Shown: one piece after another, positions 12,303-23,965 of the stretch
How the letters are laid out: every line of letters begins with the position of its first letter
Position numbering within the stretch: position 1 is the first letter of the stretch
Source of the DNA: Achatina immaculata
Lineage: Eukaryota > Mollusca > Gastropoda > Stylommatophora > Achatinidae
Assembly (NCBI GenBank): GCA_009760885.1
Contig: CM019701.1
Span: 39,363,515-39,427,514 of the forward strand
Reading direction: 5' to 3'
DNA: 64,000 bases
Notes under the pieces: generated by a model
The model's database searches: none
What the model saw: only the letters and a program-made list of their open reading frames with translations
Told to the model about the DNA's origin: nothing
Translations under genes and position numbers: made by a program

Positions 12303-12535
12303 AGACGACATACATCGACCTACAGTCAGAACAGTCAACATACAACTAGGGGGAAGTAACAGACGACATACATAGACCTATAGTCAGAACAGTCAACATA
12401 CAACTAGGGGGAAGTAACAGACGACATACATAGACCTACAGTCAGAACAGTCAACATACAACTAGGGGGAAGTAACAGTCGACATACATAGACCTACAGT
12501 CAGAACAGTCAACATACAACTAGGGGGAAGTAACC
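12303..12535. repeat. 58-bp minisatellite, array 3
   Basis: Four units. The last runs without a break into the ordinary LINE sequence '...gggggaagtaaccatgtgcaag', which shows that the unit is a piece of the LINE itself. Confidence 0.9.
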
Positions 12536-13229
12536 ATGTGCAAGTCACACTCAGAATCTACGGAGAAGAGTGCCCAAAACAACCAAACACGGCAGCCGCC
12601 TGGAACTTCAGTAAAGCAAACTGGGACCAATAAAGAGAGCAAAAACGCCAGCCGTGCCCGCAGATCACTCTGACGAACAATATAAACCGCAATGTTACAG
12701 TCCTAACAAACATAATCCTGAAAGCTGCCAAGAAGTACATACCCAGAGGCAGAAGAAACACCTACAAACCCTAATAGAGCAGATAACTGGTTAAGCTAAA
12801 CAATGTCCTATCTGAAGCTAGAGAAAAAAAAATGGAGTGCAACCCAACCACTGAGAACATCAAAACACTCAGTAGCACCAAATAAGCCTTCAACACAAAA
12901 CCTTCAACAGGAAGACAGCTGAATGTCAAAGAATGAAAAAAAAAAAAAACTAGCTCCCTGAGCCTGGACAAAGGTACTAACAAACTGTGGAATCTGATCA
13001 AATCTATAAAGGAAGACAAATCACCAAGGCAACCCAACACAGTCATAGAAGAAGCTGGAAAATATGGTGGGGAAAATGGCAGCAAACATACTGGCAGATC
13101 ACTACAGAGATAAGAGCATCACAACAATCCCCGAGAGACACATAGAGGAAGTAAAGGTAGAACTCAAATAAGAGATTAAACAGCAAAATCCAGACCAATG
13201 CATGATGGCAACGTTCACCATGGAAGAAC
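12536..13229 (+). pseudogene. LINE endonuclease-RT linker and RT start, copy 1
   Basis: Reads with frameshifts as 'HVQVTLRI', 'NTAAAWNFSKANWDQ', then an RT-proximal segment ending in 'MEELNKATQKLKDTKSPGKDGI', the usual entry to the RT domain of LINEs. The linker has many stops and A-runs. A second copy lies at 15213-15912. Confidence 0.7.
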
Positions 13230-13690
13230 TCAATAAGGCTACACAAAAACTAAAAGACACGAAATCACCGGGAAAAGATGGAATAAGGCTACACAAAAAC
13301 TAAAAGACAAGAAATCACCGGGAAAAGATGGAATAAGGCTACACAAAAACTAAAAGACACGAAATCACCGGGAAAAGATGGAATAAGGCTACACAAAAAA
13401 TAAAAGACAAGAAATCACCGGGAAAAGATGGAATAAGCTACACAAAAACTAAAAGACAAGAAATCACCAGGAAAAGAAGGAATAAGGCTACACAAAAACT
13501 AAAAGACAAGAAATCACCAGGAAAAGAAGGAATAAGGCTACACAAAAACTAAAAGACAAGAAATCACCGGGAAAAGATGGAATAAGGCTACACAAAAACT
13601 AAAAGACAAGAAATCACCGGGAAAAGATGGAATAAGCTACACAAAAACTAAAAGACAAGAAATCACCAGGAAAAGAAGGAATAACAAATT
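13230..13690. repeat. 50-bp minisatellite derived from LINE RT entry motif, array 1
   Basis: About nine copies of a 50-bp unit coding for 'NKATQKLKDTKSPGKDG' in one frame. Because 50 is not a multiple of three, each unit shifts frame and the RT cannot be read through. Variants (ccggg/ccagg, gatgg/gaagg) follow the same order as in array 2 at 15913, so the arrays were duplicated whole. Confidence 0.9.
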
Positions 13691-14740
13691 ACATGGTAAA
13701 GTACCTGGGACCAGCAGCAAAAAACAGCCCTCCTTCACATCTACAACCAGTCCTCCTTCACATCTACAACCAGTCCTCCTTCACATCTACAACCAGTCCT
13801 CCTTCACATCTACAATCAGTCCTCCTTCACATCTACAATCAGTCCTCCTTCACATCTACAATCAGTCCTCCTTCACATCTACAACCAGCGTTCCTTCACA
13901 TCTACAACCAGTCCTCTTTCACATCTACAACCAGTCCTCCTTCACATCTACAACCAGTCCTCCTTCACATCTACAATCAGTCCTCCTTCACATCTACAAC
14001 CAGTCCTCCTTCACATCTACAACCAGTCCTCCTTCACATCTACAATCAGTCCTCCTTCACATCTACAATCAGTCCTCCTTCACATCTACAACCAGTCCTC
14101 CTTCACATCTACAATCAGTCCTCCTTCACATCTACAACCAGTCCTCCTTCACATCTACAACCAGTCCTCCTTCACATCTACAATCAGTCCTCCTTCACAT
14201 CTACAATCAGTCCTCCTTCACATCTACAATCAGTCCTCCTTCACATCTACAACCAGTCCTCCTTCACATCTACAATCAGTCCTCCTTCACATCTACAATC
14301 AGTCCTCCTTCACATCTACAATCAGTCCTTCTTCACATCTACAACCAGTCCTCCTTCACATCTACAACCAGTCCTCCTTCACATCTACAACCAGTCCTCC
14401 TTCACATCTACAACCAGTCCTCCTTCACATCTACAACCAGTCCTCCTTCACATCTACAACCAGTCCTCCTTCACATCTACAACCAGTCCTCCTTCACATC
14501 TACAATCAGTCCTCCTTCACATCTACAATCAGTCCTCCTTCACATCTACAATCAGTCCTCCTTCACATCTACAATCAGTCCTCCTTCACATCTACAATCA
14601 GTCCTCCTTCACATCTACAATCAGTCCTCCTTCACATCTACAATCAGTCCTCCTTCACATCTACAACCAGTCCTCCTTCACATCTACAATCAGTCCTCCT
14701 TCACATCTACAATCAGTCCTCCTTCACATCTACAACCAGG
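13691..14740. repeat. 23-bp minisatellite derived from LINE RT ('LLHIYNQS'), array 1
   Basis: After 'NYMVKYLGPAAK' from the LINE RT come about 44 copies of a 23-bp unit (ctacaaYcagtcctccttcacat). The unit covers 'LLHIYNQS', which normally occurs once before the 'SWSFRKFPD' segment. The array creates a 376-codon open frame in which three readings alternate. It is not a protein gene. The right end jumps back to the 58-bp array. Confidence 0.9.
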
Positions 14741-15212
14741 GGGAAGTAACAGACGACATACATAGACCTACAGTCAGAACAGTCAACATACAACTAGGGG
14801 GAAGTAACAGACGACATACATAGACCTACAGTCAGAACAGTCAACATACAACTAGGGGGAAGTAACAGACGGCATACATAGACATACAGTCAGAACAGTC
14901 AACATACAACTAGGGGGAAGTAACAGACGACATACATAGACCTACAGTCAGAACAGACAACATACAACTAGGGGGAAGTAACAGACGACATACATAGACA
15001 TATAGTCAGAACAGTCAACATACAACTAGGGGGAAGTAACAGACGACATACATAGACCTATAGTCAGAACAGACAACATACAACTAGGGGGAAGTAACAG
15101 ACGACATACATAGACATATAGTCAGAACAGTCAACATACAACTAGGGGGAAGTAACAGACGACATACATAGACATACAGTCAGAACAGTCAACATACAAC
15201 TAGGGGGAAGCA
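14741..15212. repeat. 58-bp minisatellite, array 4
   Basis: About eight units, then exit into the LINE linker at 'gggggaagcaatcatgtgcaag'. Confidence 0.9.
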
Positions 15213-15912
15213 ATCATGTGCAAGTCACACTCAGAATCTACGGAGAAGAGTGCCCAAAACAACCAAACACGGCAGCCGCCTGGAACTTCAGTAAAGCAAA
15301 CTGGGATCAATAAAGAGAGCAAAAACGCCAGCCGTGCCCGCAGATCACTCTGACGAACAATATAAACCACAATGTTACAGTCCTAACAAACATAATCCTG
15401 GAAGCTGCCACGAAGTACATACCCAGAGGCAGAAGAAACACCTACAAACCCTAATAGAGCAGATAACTGGTTAAGCTAAACAATGTCCTATCTGAAGCTA
15501 GAGAAAAAAAAATGGAGTGCAACCCAACCACTGAGAACATCAAAACACTCAGTAGCACCAAATAAGCCTTCAACACAAAACCTTCAACAGGAAGACAGCT
15601 GAATGTCAAAGAATGAAAAAAAAAAAACTAGCTCCCTGAGCCTGGACAAAGATACTAACAAACTGTGGAATCTGATCAGATCTATAAAGGAAGACAAATC
15701 AACAAGGCAACCCAACACAGTCATAGAAGAAGCTGGAAAATATGGTGGGGAAAATGGCAGCAAACATACTGGCAGATCACTACAGAGATAAGAGCATCAC
15801 AACAATCCCCGAGAGACACATAGAGGAAGTAAAAGTAGAACTCAAAGAAGGGATTAAACAGCAAAATCCAGACCCATGCATGATGGCAACGTTCACTATG
15901 GAAGAACTCAAT
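15213..15912 (+). pseudogene. LINE endonuclease-RT linker and RT start, copy 2
   Basis: A near-identical repeat of 12536-13229. It lacks one stop present in copy 1 ('ELKEGIKQQNPD' is open here). Confidence 0.75.
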
Positions 15913-16372
15913 AAGGCTACACAAAAACTAAAAGACACGAAATCACCGGGAAAAGATGGAATAAGGCTACACAAAAACTAAAAGACAAGAAATCACCGGG
16001 AAAAGATGGAATAAGGCTACACAAAAACTAAAAGACACGAAATCACCGGGAAAAGATGGAATAAGGCTACACAAAAAATAAAAGACAAGAAATCACCGGG
16101 AAAAGATGGAATAAGCTACACAAAAACTAAAAGACAAGAAATCACCAGGAAAAGAAGGAATAAGGCTACACAAAAACTAAAAGACAAGAAATCACCAGGA
16201 AAAGAAGGAATAAGGCTACACAAAAACTAAAAGACAAGAAATCACCGGGAAAAGATGGAATAAGGCTACACAAAAACTAAAAGACAAGAAATCACCGGGA
16301 AAAGATGGAATAAGCTACACAAAAACTAAAAGACAAGAAATCACCGGGAAAAGAAGGAATAACAAATTACAT
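15913..16372. repeat. 50-bp minisatellite, array 2
   Basis: About nine units with the same order of variants as array 1. Confidence 0.9.
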
Positions 16373-16568
16373 GGTAAAGTACCTGGGACCAGCAGCAAAA
16401 ACAGCCCTCCTTCACATCTACAACCAGCTTTCCTTCACATCTACAACCAGTCCTCCTTCACATCTACAACCAGTCCTCCTTCACATCTACAACCAGTCCT
16501 CCTTCACATCTACAATCAGTCCTCCTTCACATCTACAACCAGTCCTCCTTCACATCTACAATCAGTCC
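16373..16568. repeat. 23-bp minisatellite, array 2
   Basis: About seven units between 'VKYLGPAAKTALLHIYNQ' and 'SWSFRKFPD', the normal next LINE segment. It shows the position of the array in an otherwise intact RT context. Confidence 0.9.
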
Positions 16569-17268
16569 TGGAGCTTCAGAAAATTTCCTGACAGACGGAG
16601 AGGAAAAAAGGAAAAAACAAACACAACAAATCCAGCTACAGACCTATCAGCCTCCTAAACTGCATGGGCAAGGTGATGGAAAGGAAGGTCAACACCAGAC
16701 TCATACAACACCTAGAAAAAAAAATCACCTGATAAACAATGCACAGTCAGCATACAGGAAACATCACAGCACAGAAGACCAGCTCATCTATCTAACCCAA
16801 GAAATAGAAAACTCTTCCCAGGGGAAGAAAAAAGTTATAGCCACCCATGTAGACCTAACACAAGCACTTGACAAAGTATGGAAAAAAGATCTCCTGAAAT
16901 TACTCAAGGATGAAGGAACAATGGTTTGGTGGATGCAAGATTTCTTGAGATACAGAATAGCCAGGGTCTAAATGAACGGAAAACTAAGCCACAGAGTCAC
17001 CCTGAGCCAAGGTGTTCCTCAGGGAGGAGTTATTTCTCCCACTCTGTTCCTGATATACATAAATGACATCACAGACAAACTGCCCAACAGCATATCACAC
17101 GACCTGCACGTAGATGACTTCACTGTGTGGAATGCTGCAGAAAAAACATCAACAGCAACCCACAGAATACAGGAAGCACTAAATACTATAGGAGACTGGG
17201 CTACAAAATGGGGAGTGATGATAAACCCCACAAAATCCACATCCATGCATGATGGCAACGTTCACTAT
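16569..17268 (+). pseudogene. LINE reverse transcriptase fragment, copy 1 (truncated)
   Basis: Reads 'SSYRPISLLNCMGKVMERKV', 'QSAYRKHHSTEDQLIYL', 'ATHVDLTQALDKVWKKDLL', a TAA stop at 16969-16971, then 'GVPQGGVISPTLFLIYINDI' and 'HVDDFTVW'. It breaks after 'MINPTKSTS' into a new 50-bp array. The same stop occurs in copy 2 at 18038-18040, so both descend from one already-dead copy. Confidence 0.8.
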
Positions 17269-17432
17269 GGAAGAACTCAATAAGGCTACACAAAAACTAA
17301 AAGACAAGAACTCACCAGGAAAAGAAGGAATAAGGCTACACAAAAACTAAAAGACAAGAACTCACCAGGAAAAGAAGGAATAAGGCTACACAAAAACTAA
17401 AAGACAAGAAATCACCAGGAAAAGAAGGAATA
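17269..17432. repeat. 50-bp minisatellite, array 3
   Basis: About three units. The junction with the preceding RT fragment falls in 'catgcatgatggcaacgttcac', sequence from the RT entry region. Confidence 0.85.
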
Positions 17433-17640
17433 ACAAATTACATGGTAAAGTACCTGGGACCAGCAGCAAAAACAGCCCTCCTTCACATCTACAACCAGCT
17501 TTCCTTCTCATCTACAACCAGTCCTCCTTCACATCTACAACCAGTCCTCCTTCACATCTACAACCAGTCCTCCTTCACATCTACAATCAGTCCTCCTTCA
17601 CATCTACAATCAGTCCTCCTTCACATCTACAATCAGTCCT
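17433..17640. repeat. 23-bp minisatellite, array 3
   Basis: About seven units, again between 'VKYLGPAAK' and 'SWSFRKFPD'. Confidence 0.9.
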
Positions 17641-19135
17641 GGAGCTTCAGAAAATTTCCTGACAGACGGAGAGGAAAAAAGGAAAAACAAACACAACAAA
17701 TCCAGCTACAGACCTATCAGCCTCCTAAACTGCATGGGAAAAGTGATGGAAAGGAAGGTCAACACCAGACTCATACAACACCTAGAAAAAAAAATCACCT
17801 GATAACAATGCACAGTCAGCATACAGGAAACATCACAGCACAGAAGACCAGCTCATCTATCTAACCCAAGAAATAGAAAACTCTTCCCAGGGGAAGAAAA
17901 AAGTTATAGCCACCCATGTAGACCTAACACAAGCACTTGACAAAGTATGGAAAAAAGATCTCCTGAAATTACTCAAGGATGAAGGAACAATGGTTTGGTG
18001 GATGCAAGATTTCTTGAGATACAGAATAGCCAGGGTCTAAATGAACGGAAAACTAAGCCACAGAGTCACCCTGAGCCAAGGTGTTCCTCAGGGAGGAGTT
18101 ATTTCTCCCACTCTGTTCCTGATATACATAAATGACATCACAGACAAACTGCCCAACAGCATATCACACGACCTGCACGTAGATGACTTCACTGTGTGGA
18201 ATGCTGCAGAAAAAACATCAACAGCAACCCACAGAATACAGGAAGCACTAAATACTATAGGAGACTGGGCTACAAAATGGGGAGTGATGATAAACCCCAC
18301 AAAATCCACATCCATCTGCTTCTCATTGTCCAGCAAGATAGAAAACTTTAAACTAGAAATACAAAGAAGGGAGCTTACTCAGACAGAACAGCCAACATAT
18401 CTCGGAATGAAACTGGACAAGAGGCTCACCTGGAAGCCACACCTGCTAGACACAGAAAACAAAGCAATTAAAAAGCTATCTGTGGTCAAAAAGCTGGCAG
18501 GCATAACCTGGGGAGCCAACAGCAACATACTAAAAAAAGCATATTTAGGCACCCTAAGGCCAACACTTGAATATGGCATGACACCCTGGCCCACAGCCTT
18601 CAACACAAACACCGCTCGCCTAACCAAAGTGCAAAACACAGGCCTGCCGCTGATCACGGGAGGAATGAAGAGCAGTCCCATCATGGAGATAGAGAAAGAC
18701 ACGCAAATTCAACCTCTTGAGGTCAGGCGCAAAGAAAAACTAATGATCCACAAACAAAAGTTAATACGTCTGACAACCCACCCTGTGAACAAAAGAATTC
18801 AGGAATCCACAAAAAAAAAAAAAAACGGACTGAAAAGAACCAACTTCAACCATCTGACAACACAGCTGCAACAACACTATAAAGACCTCCTTCCCACCTC
18901 TCATGAAGAAATTGAACCACTCCAAATTGTGGAGGAGCACAGTCACTGTGAAAAGATAACAGTCCTCACAGAGGTACCAGGCATTCACAAAAAAGACTAC
19001 CTAACAAAACTTCAGATGAAGACACTGACCCAGGAGCTGATTGACATCAAATACAACCCAGCTGAATGGACACATGTGTACACAGATGGGTCTGCAGAAA
19101 AAGCAGAAAAAATGGAGGTGGGAGTGTTTACATAA
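17641..19135 (+). pseudogene. LINE reverse transcriptase, longest copy
   Basis: RT motifs in order: 'RPISLLNCMGKVMERK', 'QSAYRKHHSTEDQL', 'ATHVDLTQALDKVW' (motif A Asp), stop at 18038-18040, 'GVPQGGVISPTLFL' (motif B), 'HVDD' at 18176-18187 (motif C, both Asp kept), 'TYLGMKLDKRLTWKPHL' (thumb), and the start of RNase H 'WTHVYTDGSA'. From 18041 the frame stays open for 364 codons. The domain order and the C-terminal RNase H place it in the RNase H-bearing LINE group (I, Nimbus, Jockey-like). A TAA at 19133-19135 interrupts RNase H. It codes for a copy-and-paste reverse transcriptase but is inactive as it stands. Confidence 0.85.
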
Positions 19136-19890
19136 GAAACACAGATGAGAAAAGTGAAAACAGCCTTCGTGACGGGAAAGATTTCCACAACCTACAGGGC
19201 AGAAACAACAGTCCTCCTTGAAGCCCTCAGAACACTTAAAACAGAAAAGCAGCAGCCACCACACAAAATGGCCTTCTTCACAGACTGCAGGGCACATCTG
19301 GAATCTCTAAAAACAACAAAGAACCCACAGGCAAACATACAGGAAATCACAACAGAACTGAAGCACCTTACACTGTCAACAACCGTGGCCCTACAGTGGG
19401 TACCATCCCACTGTGGAATAGCTGGCAATGTAATAACCGACAGCCTATCCAAAGCTGGCAGCAATCAAGATCAAACAAATGGTCCAGTAAACTACCAAGA
19501 TGCGAAAACTATAATCCGTAACCAGTGCAGATCTGAATGGAGCAAGAAACTGAAATGCAATAAAGAACCAAATCCAATACACCAACTACAAAGACATCAG
19601 CAAACCATCCTCTTCCGCCTGAGAACAGGCCACCGCAGACTACTGAGCCACCTGCATCGACTTAAAATGTCTCACACAGACAAGTGTCCACGTGGCAGTG
19701 GAGTCCAGACTACAGAACATATCTGAAGGAGTGCCCAAACCATGCATACCTAAGGCTTGAGACATGGCCAGAGAACACAAGCTTGGGACAAAAGTTTTGG
19801 GGCTCCTATCAGAATCTGGAGAAGACTGCGGGCTTTGCCATGTCGACAGGGATCAGGATCCCAACAACCTCGAACCCAGAAGAAAAAAAC
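19136..19890 (+). pseudogene. LINE RNase H domain and C-terminal zinc-knuckle-like tail
   Basis: Continues the RT after a stop: 'TTYRAETTVLLEAL' (Glu), 'AFFTDCRAHLESL' (Asp), 'LQWVPSHCGIAGNVITDSLSK' (His and last Asp). Together with TDGS before 19135, the D-E-D-D set of RNase H is present. It ends with a 'CP.G.GVQTTEHILKECP' tail split by a frameshift near 19720, then 'WPENTSLGQKFWG' and 'STGIRIPT'. The element ends in an A-rich stretch (gaagaaaaaaacg) just before the 37-bp minisatellite. Confidence 0.85.
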
Positions 19891-20340
19891 GATTACAATT
19901 AGGAACTGGTTGTTTCTCGTCATGAAGTACTACAATTAGGAACTTGTTGTTTCTCGTCATGAGGTACTACAATTAGGAACTTGTTGTTTCTCGTCATGAA
20001 GTACTACAATTAGGAACGGAATGTTTTTCGCCATGAAGTATTACAGTTAGAAACTGGATATTTCTTGTCATGAAGTACTATAATTAGTTATTTCTCCTGA
20101 TTTACTACAATCACGAACTGGACGTATCTCTTTTTTAAATAGGAGCCAGATATTTCTATTCCTGAATAAGTGCAGCCAGGAACTGGACGTTTCTGCTTTT
20201 GAAGTAGGAACCAGACGTTTCTCTTCCTGGATAAGTGCAATCAGGAACTGGACCTTCCTCTTCCTGAATAAATGCAGTCAGGAATTGGACTTTCCTCTTC
20301 CTGAATTAGTGCATTCAGGAACTGTACCTTTCTCTTCATG
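19891..20340. repeat. 37-bp minisatellite, right of LINE
   Basis: About eleven units of the 'ttaggaactggttgtttctc' type, increasingly diverged to the right (ggaactggacnttnctcttcctga). The same family lies left of the LINE endonuclease, so the LINE sits inside one former array. Confidence 0.85.
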
Positions 20341-21245
20341 ATTAATACAGCCAGTATCTGGACTTTTTTTTCTTCCCAAATTGCTACCAATGCTAGCTAC
20401 ATGTTTCTCAGGCATATTGAATTGGATGTTACACATCTTAGCACTTGGCGACCAGCAGGTCTGAATACCTCCCGCCCTTGTGAAACATGTTTCTTACTGT
20501 TACAACATGTCCGCTTTTACTGTTACAACATGTCCACTTTTTTCTCTCTAATCAGGAACAGACTTGTGAAAAAATTAGTATCACTGTTCAGGGAGCGAAA
20601 ACAAGCCAAGAACAACCCATCTTTAGCGATGGTAGATTGCCAGTTTCACCCCACGAAATGTTTATTAACCACTCCACTCGCGTTTATCTGATAAACTTAG
20701 GATACCTTAAACGCTCTGTTTGTTAAAGCTAACGGTCACTGAGGGTTTTTTTTGTTTTGGGGGGGGGGGGGGGGCTGTTATTTTACTTCAGGGATTTCTC
20801 TGGTTATCCACATTGCACAAGTATCAAATCCTGTGTCCTCTCGCTGGAATGCTATCAGTGTTTGTACGATAAGTGGATGGTATGTGATAAATCAAGGGCT
20901 GTTATATCAACTACTGCTACCGTGGACGCTAAAGTTATCAGCAGTTGTTAGCACAGCCCCCCATATGTTGTTACAGACAAGCGTAGTTCTTCTGTGTTTG
21001 ATTATAGTCAAATAATTATTTGTACCAAAGGCGAGAATGGCGAATAGTCGTCGTCGCCTAGTTAAATGTGTCCTCCTGATTGGAAAATTTGTTCGACATT
21101 TTACACAGGGACTTTCTGAGATCCTTTACTGTTTGCGCTATTGGTAGATTACAAAAAATCAGATAGCTGTCTATGCTTCAGTTTTTTATACATACGTAAA
21201 CATATACTTTCACGGCAGTTTAAGTCGGTTATCATATCCTTTTTT
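20341..21245. other. Sequence without recognised gene
   Basis: No coding family is recognised. It contains a G-run at 20759-20774 that may vary in length. Open frames here are short and have no motif. Confidence 0.5.
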
Positions 21246-21705
21246 TTATTACGTTTACTAGGAGCCTACATATTCCCGGTGACAATACACGGATGGGAAA
21301 CATGGAAACGTAAGAAATCACTAGAAAAGAGAATAACAGCTTTTGAAATGAAATGTTACAGAAGGACACTTAGAATATCATGGATATAAAGAAAATCAAA
21401 AGAAGAGGTATTGACGGGGTTAGTTGTAGAAAACTGGCTTGTAAGCATCATCAAAGCTAGAAAGGTGAGATACTTCGGCCATATTAAGAGGTATAATGAT
21501 TTGGAGAGGTTGATAGCAGAAGGCATAGAGCCCAGCAAAAGAGAAATGAGGCGATCTTGCAGCAGGTGGACTCAGGACATTATGGGAAGTCTGAATATGA
21601 CACTGCGAGATGTTGGTCAACTTGGGTGAAAATCGAACTGCATTCAGGGGGATAGTAAGAGGGACAACGTTCTGGAAAGGAGATGTCACGTGATTTGACA
21701 TGGGA
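21246..21705 (+). pseudogene. LINE reverse transcriptase C-terminal fragment
   Basis: Reads 'ETWKRKKSLEKRITAFEMKCYRRTLRISW', stop, then 'RKVRYFGHIKRYNDLERL' and 'RRSCSRWTQDIMGSL'. This is the LINE thumb and tail (CYRRxLRISW, YFGHI). Frameshifted and short. Confidence 0.75.
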
Positions 21706-22186
21706 TCCTTTCCTTTATATATGCCGCTTTGATGAATAACAACACTTATAGCAATTATCGTGATAATAATAAACTGCCGTCTCACACAGAGAATAACACA
21801 CTTCTCATAATCTCTCCACTTGATCAATCGTCTTTTCCCTGTGTTCATACAGCCACGGTGATTCTTGTTCTTGTGTCGTTGCTGTATACCTCCCTATACT
21901 ACATGTTCCTTTCTTGTTTTCAGCTTTTTTTCTTCAAGTATGAAAACTTTGCCAAATGGTTGGCCTAAATATTTTAATTGACTGGTTTGTACGCTTTTCA
22001 TTTTATATAATAATTCAAGTTGTATTTATATCTTAATTCAAGTTGTCTATATACTTTGCCTGCTTTCTTTCCTGTTCACAGAATACACCTTATGCGTAGT
22101 TTAACAATAAACGGTTTATAACAGAACAGCGTTAGAAATTGATGTGGTTTTATTAATACTTTCTACATTTCTATATTTTCTTTCAG
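21706..22186. other. Probable intron sequence upstream of GATA coding exon 1
   Basis: AT-rich. It ends in a pyrimidine tract and AG at 22185-22186 (tctttcag), a good splice acceptor, so an upstream non-coding exon of the GATA gene is likely further left. I could not locate that exon. Confidence 0.45.
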
Positions 22187-22274
22187 GAGCTTGGCTTTAT
22201 AAATACAAAACAATATTTCAATATAAAATCCTCCCCTTAGACCAAGGCAGTCCTGGTTCTCTGACTCGTCACTA
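22187..22274 (+). promoter_or_regulatory. GATA4/5/6: 5' UTR part of GATA exon 1
   Basis: Lies between the acceptor AG at 22185-22186 and the start ATG. An in-frame TAA at 22224-22226 closes the frame upstream of ATG 22275, so no longer N-terminus is possible within this exon. Confidence 0.6.
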
Positions 22275-23907
22275 ATGTCGGAGCAGGAGCTCGTGGAAGC
22301 TCATCCTGTGGTGGACTCGCCGCACGTGTCTGACAGCTCTCGTGGGTCGGGACGGTCTCCTGCAGCAGGTTCCTCAGTAACAGCGGAGTTTATGAAAAAA
22401 TCCCCGCATTCGCTGCCAGGGAGAGGGACTGCTTCTGAATCTTCGCCTCAGACCACATCATCTACAACAACGTTGGCTACTTCTCAAATCATCAACGGAA
22501 CCACGCCCCCGTATAATAGACTTCCAATAGTCAAATCAGAACCTAAGGACCAGTTTAACAGCGCTTTTTCAGACAACATTAAAATCATTACTAGAATAAG
22601 AACCATTCAGAAGTCTTCACTTTCAACAAATAAAATAGAAGCAACAAACAACGAGGTTCACGGAGAAGAAAGGATAGACGGGATAAAGAAAGAAAATGAC
22701 AATGTAGTTTATAAAAGATCACCCACTTACGCATCAGATCAGTTGCATGAAGACGAGCTAGGCCCGCCTCCTCCACAAGCTGTTGCTGTGTGTATTGCAG
22801 ATGGCCAAACCTCGCATGACTACGCCGTCAGTGATCTTGGTAATGCAATAGGAAAACCAGTTCCGTTTTCTTGTACTGCTGAATCGTACCGCCAACCAAT
22901 CAGAGGCTTCCATGAAGGCGATAAAGACACGCCCCCTCCGTACTCGGAGCACAAGTCGGAGCGTCTGTCAAAGGTAAAAAAACGCAGCTCATCTGAAATG
23001 TCTCAGCAGAGATTTCAGACTTCGGGTACCTCTCATCAGTCTCCAGCTCATCTATCCATCCTCGGTGAAGGTCACTATCCACATTCTCTTTCTTCTGTCC
23101 ATTTTACTCCAGCCTCGTCCCGTTTTGCGTCCTCAGACAAGAGGACGTCCCTAGCTTCCCGGCTGACACCGTTATTCAACCCCGCCCCTCTCTCTAGTGG
23201 CCATTACGAAACAGCTCATCATCTTCTTCCTACAGAAGAGGTCGAGGTGTTCTTCCACCACCTGGACGGATCTAGACAGTACTGTCTTGATGGTAGCCGA
23301 CAGATTGTGGAGTCTCCTTATGCAGTTGGTACAGAGTCAGACAGTGCTAACTACACACAGTTAACCAACTCAGCATTGAACTCTGGCCAGTACTACGGGG
23401 GTACCAACACATCACGGACTCGATATATAACGCTTCAACCTCCATCCTATTCCGACAGCGTTTTACACGTAAAACAGCATTCAGAATATCTCTCACAGTT
23501 GCCATCACTCGTTGGACATTCCATGCCCCCAGCTGCCCACATACCAACTGGTAGTATTTACACCCATGGGGTCGGGCACTCACCAGTTACACAAATTTCA
23601 GATCACATATGGGGCCCCAGGGTAAAAGAAGAAATCAGTACAAACCTGAATGGCCAGTTATCCGAAGAGTCTAAGTTCGCATACAGGACACAGAGCACCA
23701 GAGATAGGGTCTCTACCATTTCAGTTCCACGAACAGAATCAGAACTTTCTCGGCAGCTTTCAAGACCTCCCGCAGCACGCCTGGACGCCTACGGCAGTGG
23801 TGTGGTTGCTACGACAAACGGTATTGCTGATATTTCTTCCGGTAACACTCGCCCCGCCATGCAGATGTGGAATTATGTACAAACAGACATGGGGAGTGGG
23901 ATTAAAG
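22275..23907 (+). CDS. GATA4/5/6: GATA transcription factor, coding exon 1 (N-terminal region)
   Basis: Codes for residues 1-544 plus one base of codon 545. GATA factors are nuclear DNA-binding regulators, and this part would be the activation region before the zinc fingers. It is rich in S, P, T and H. It has two PPxY motifs (220-223 PPPY, 389-392 PPSY), which are WW-domain ligands in other proteins, and two sumoylation-type motifs (VKSE 86-89, VKEE 450-453). The start is the first ATG after an in-frame TAA at 22224. The donor is attaaag|gtgagg at 23907/23908, phase 1, and it joins exon 2 in frame as '[20 protein letters not shown]'. The exon is much longer than usual for GATA4/5/6 N-termini. 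Readthrough past the donor adds only junk and stops. Identity rests on the in-frame join to the finger exons; the N-terminal sequence alone is not diagnostic. Confidence 0.85.
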
Positions 23908-23965
23908 GTGAGGTTTTGTGCAGTAGTGTTAAAATATATGTGCGTGTTTGTGTATATGTGTATGT

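Noticed and set aside
13693..14823. 376-codon open frame on the + strand
   Set aside because: It is the 23-bp LINE-derived array read through; three phases of one unit alternate and no independent coding signal exists.
20757..20774. G-run as G-quadruplex
   Set aside because: A single homopolymer; possible, but no more notable than the other G or C runs at 26360, 45690, 50504 and 51852.
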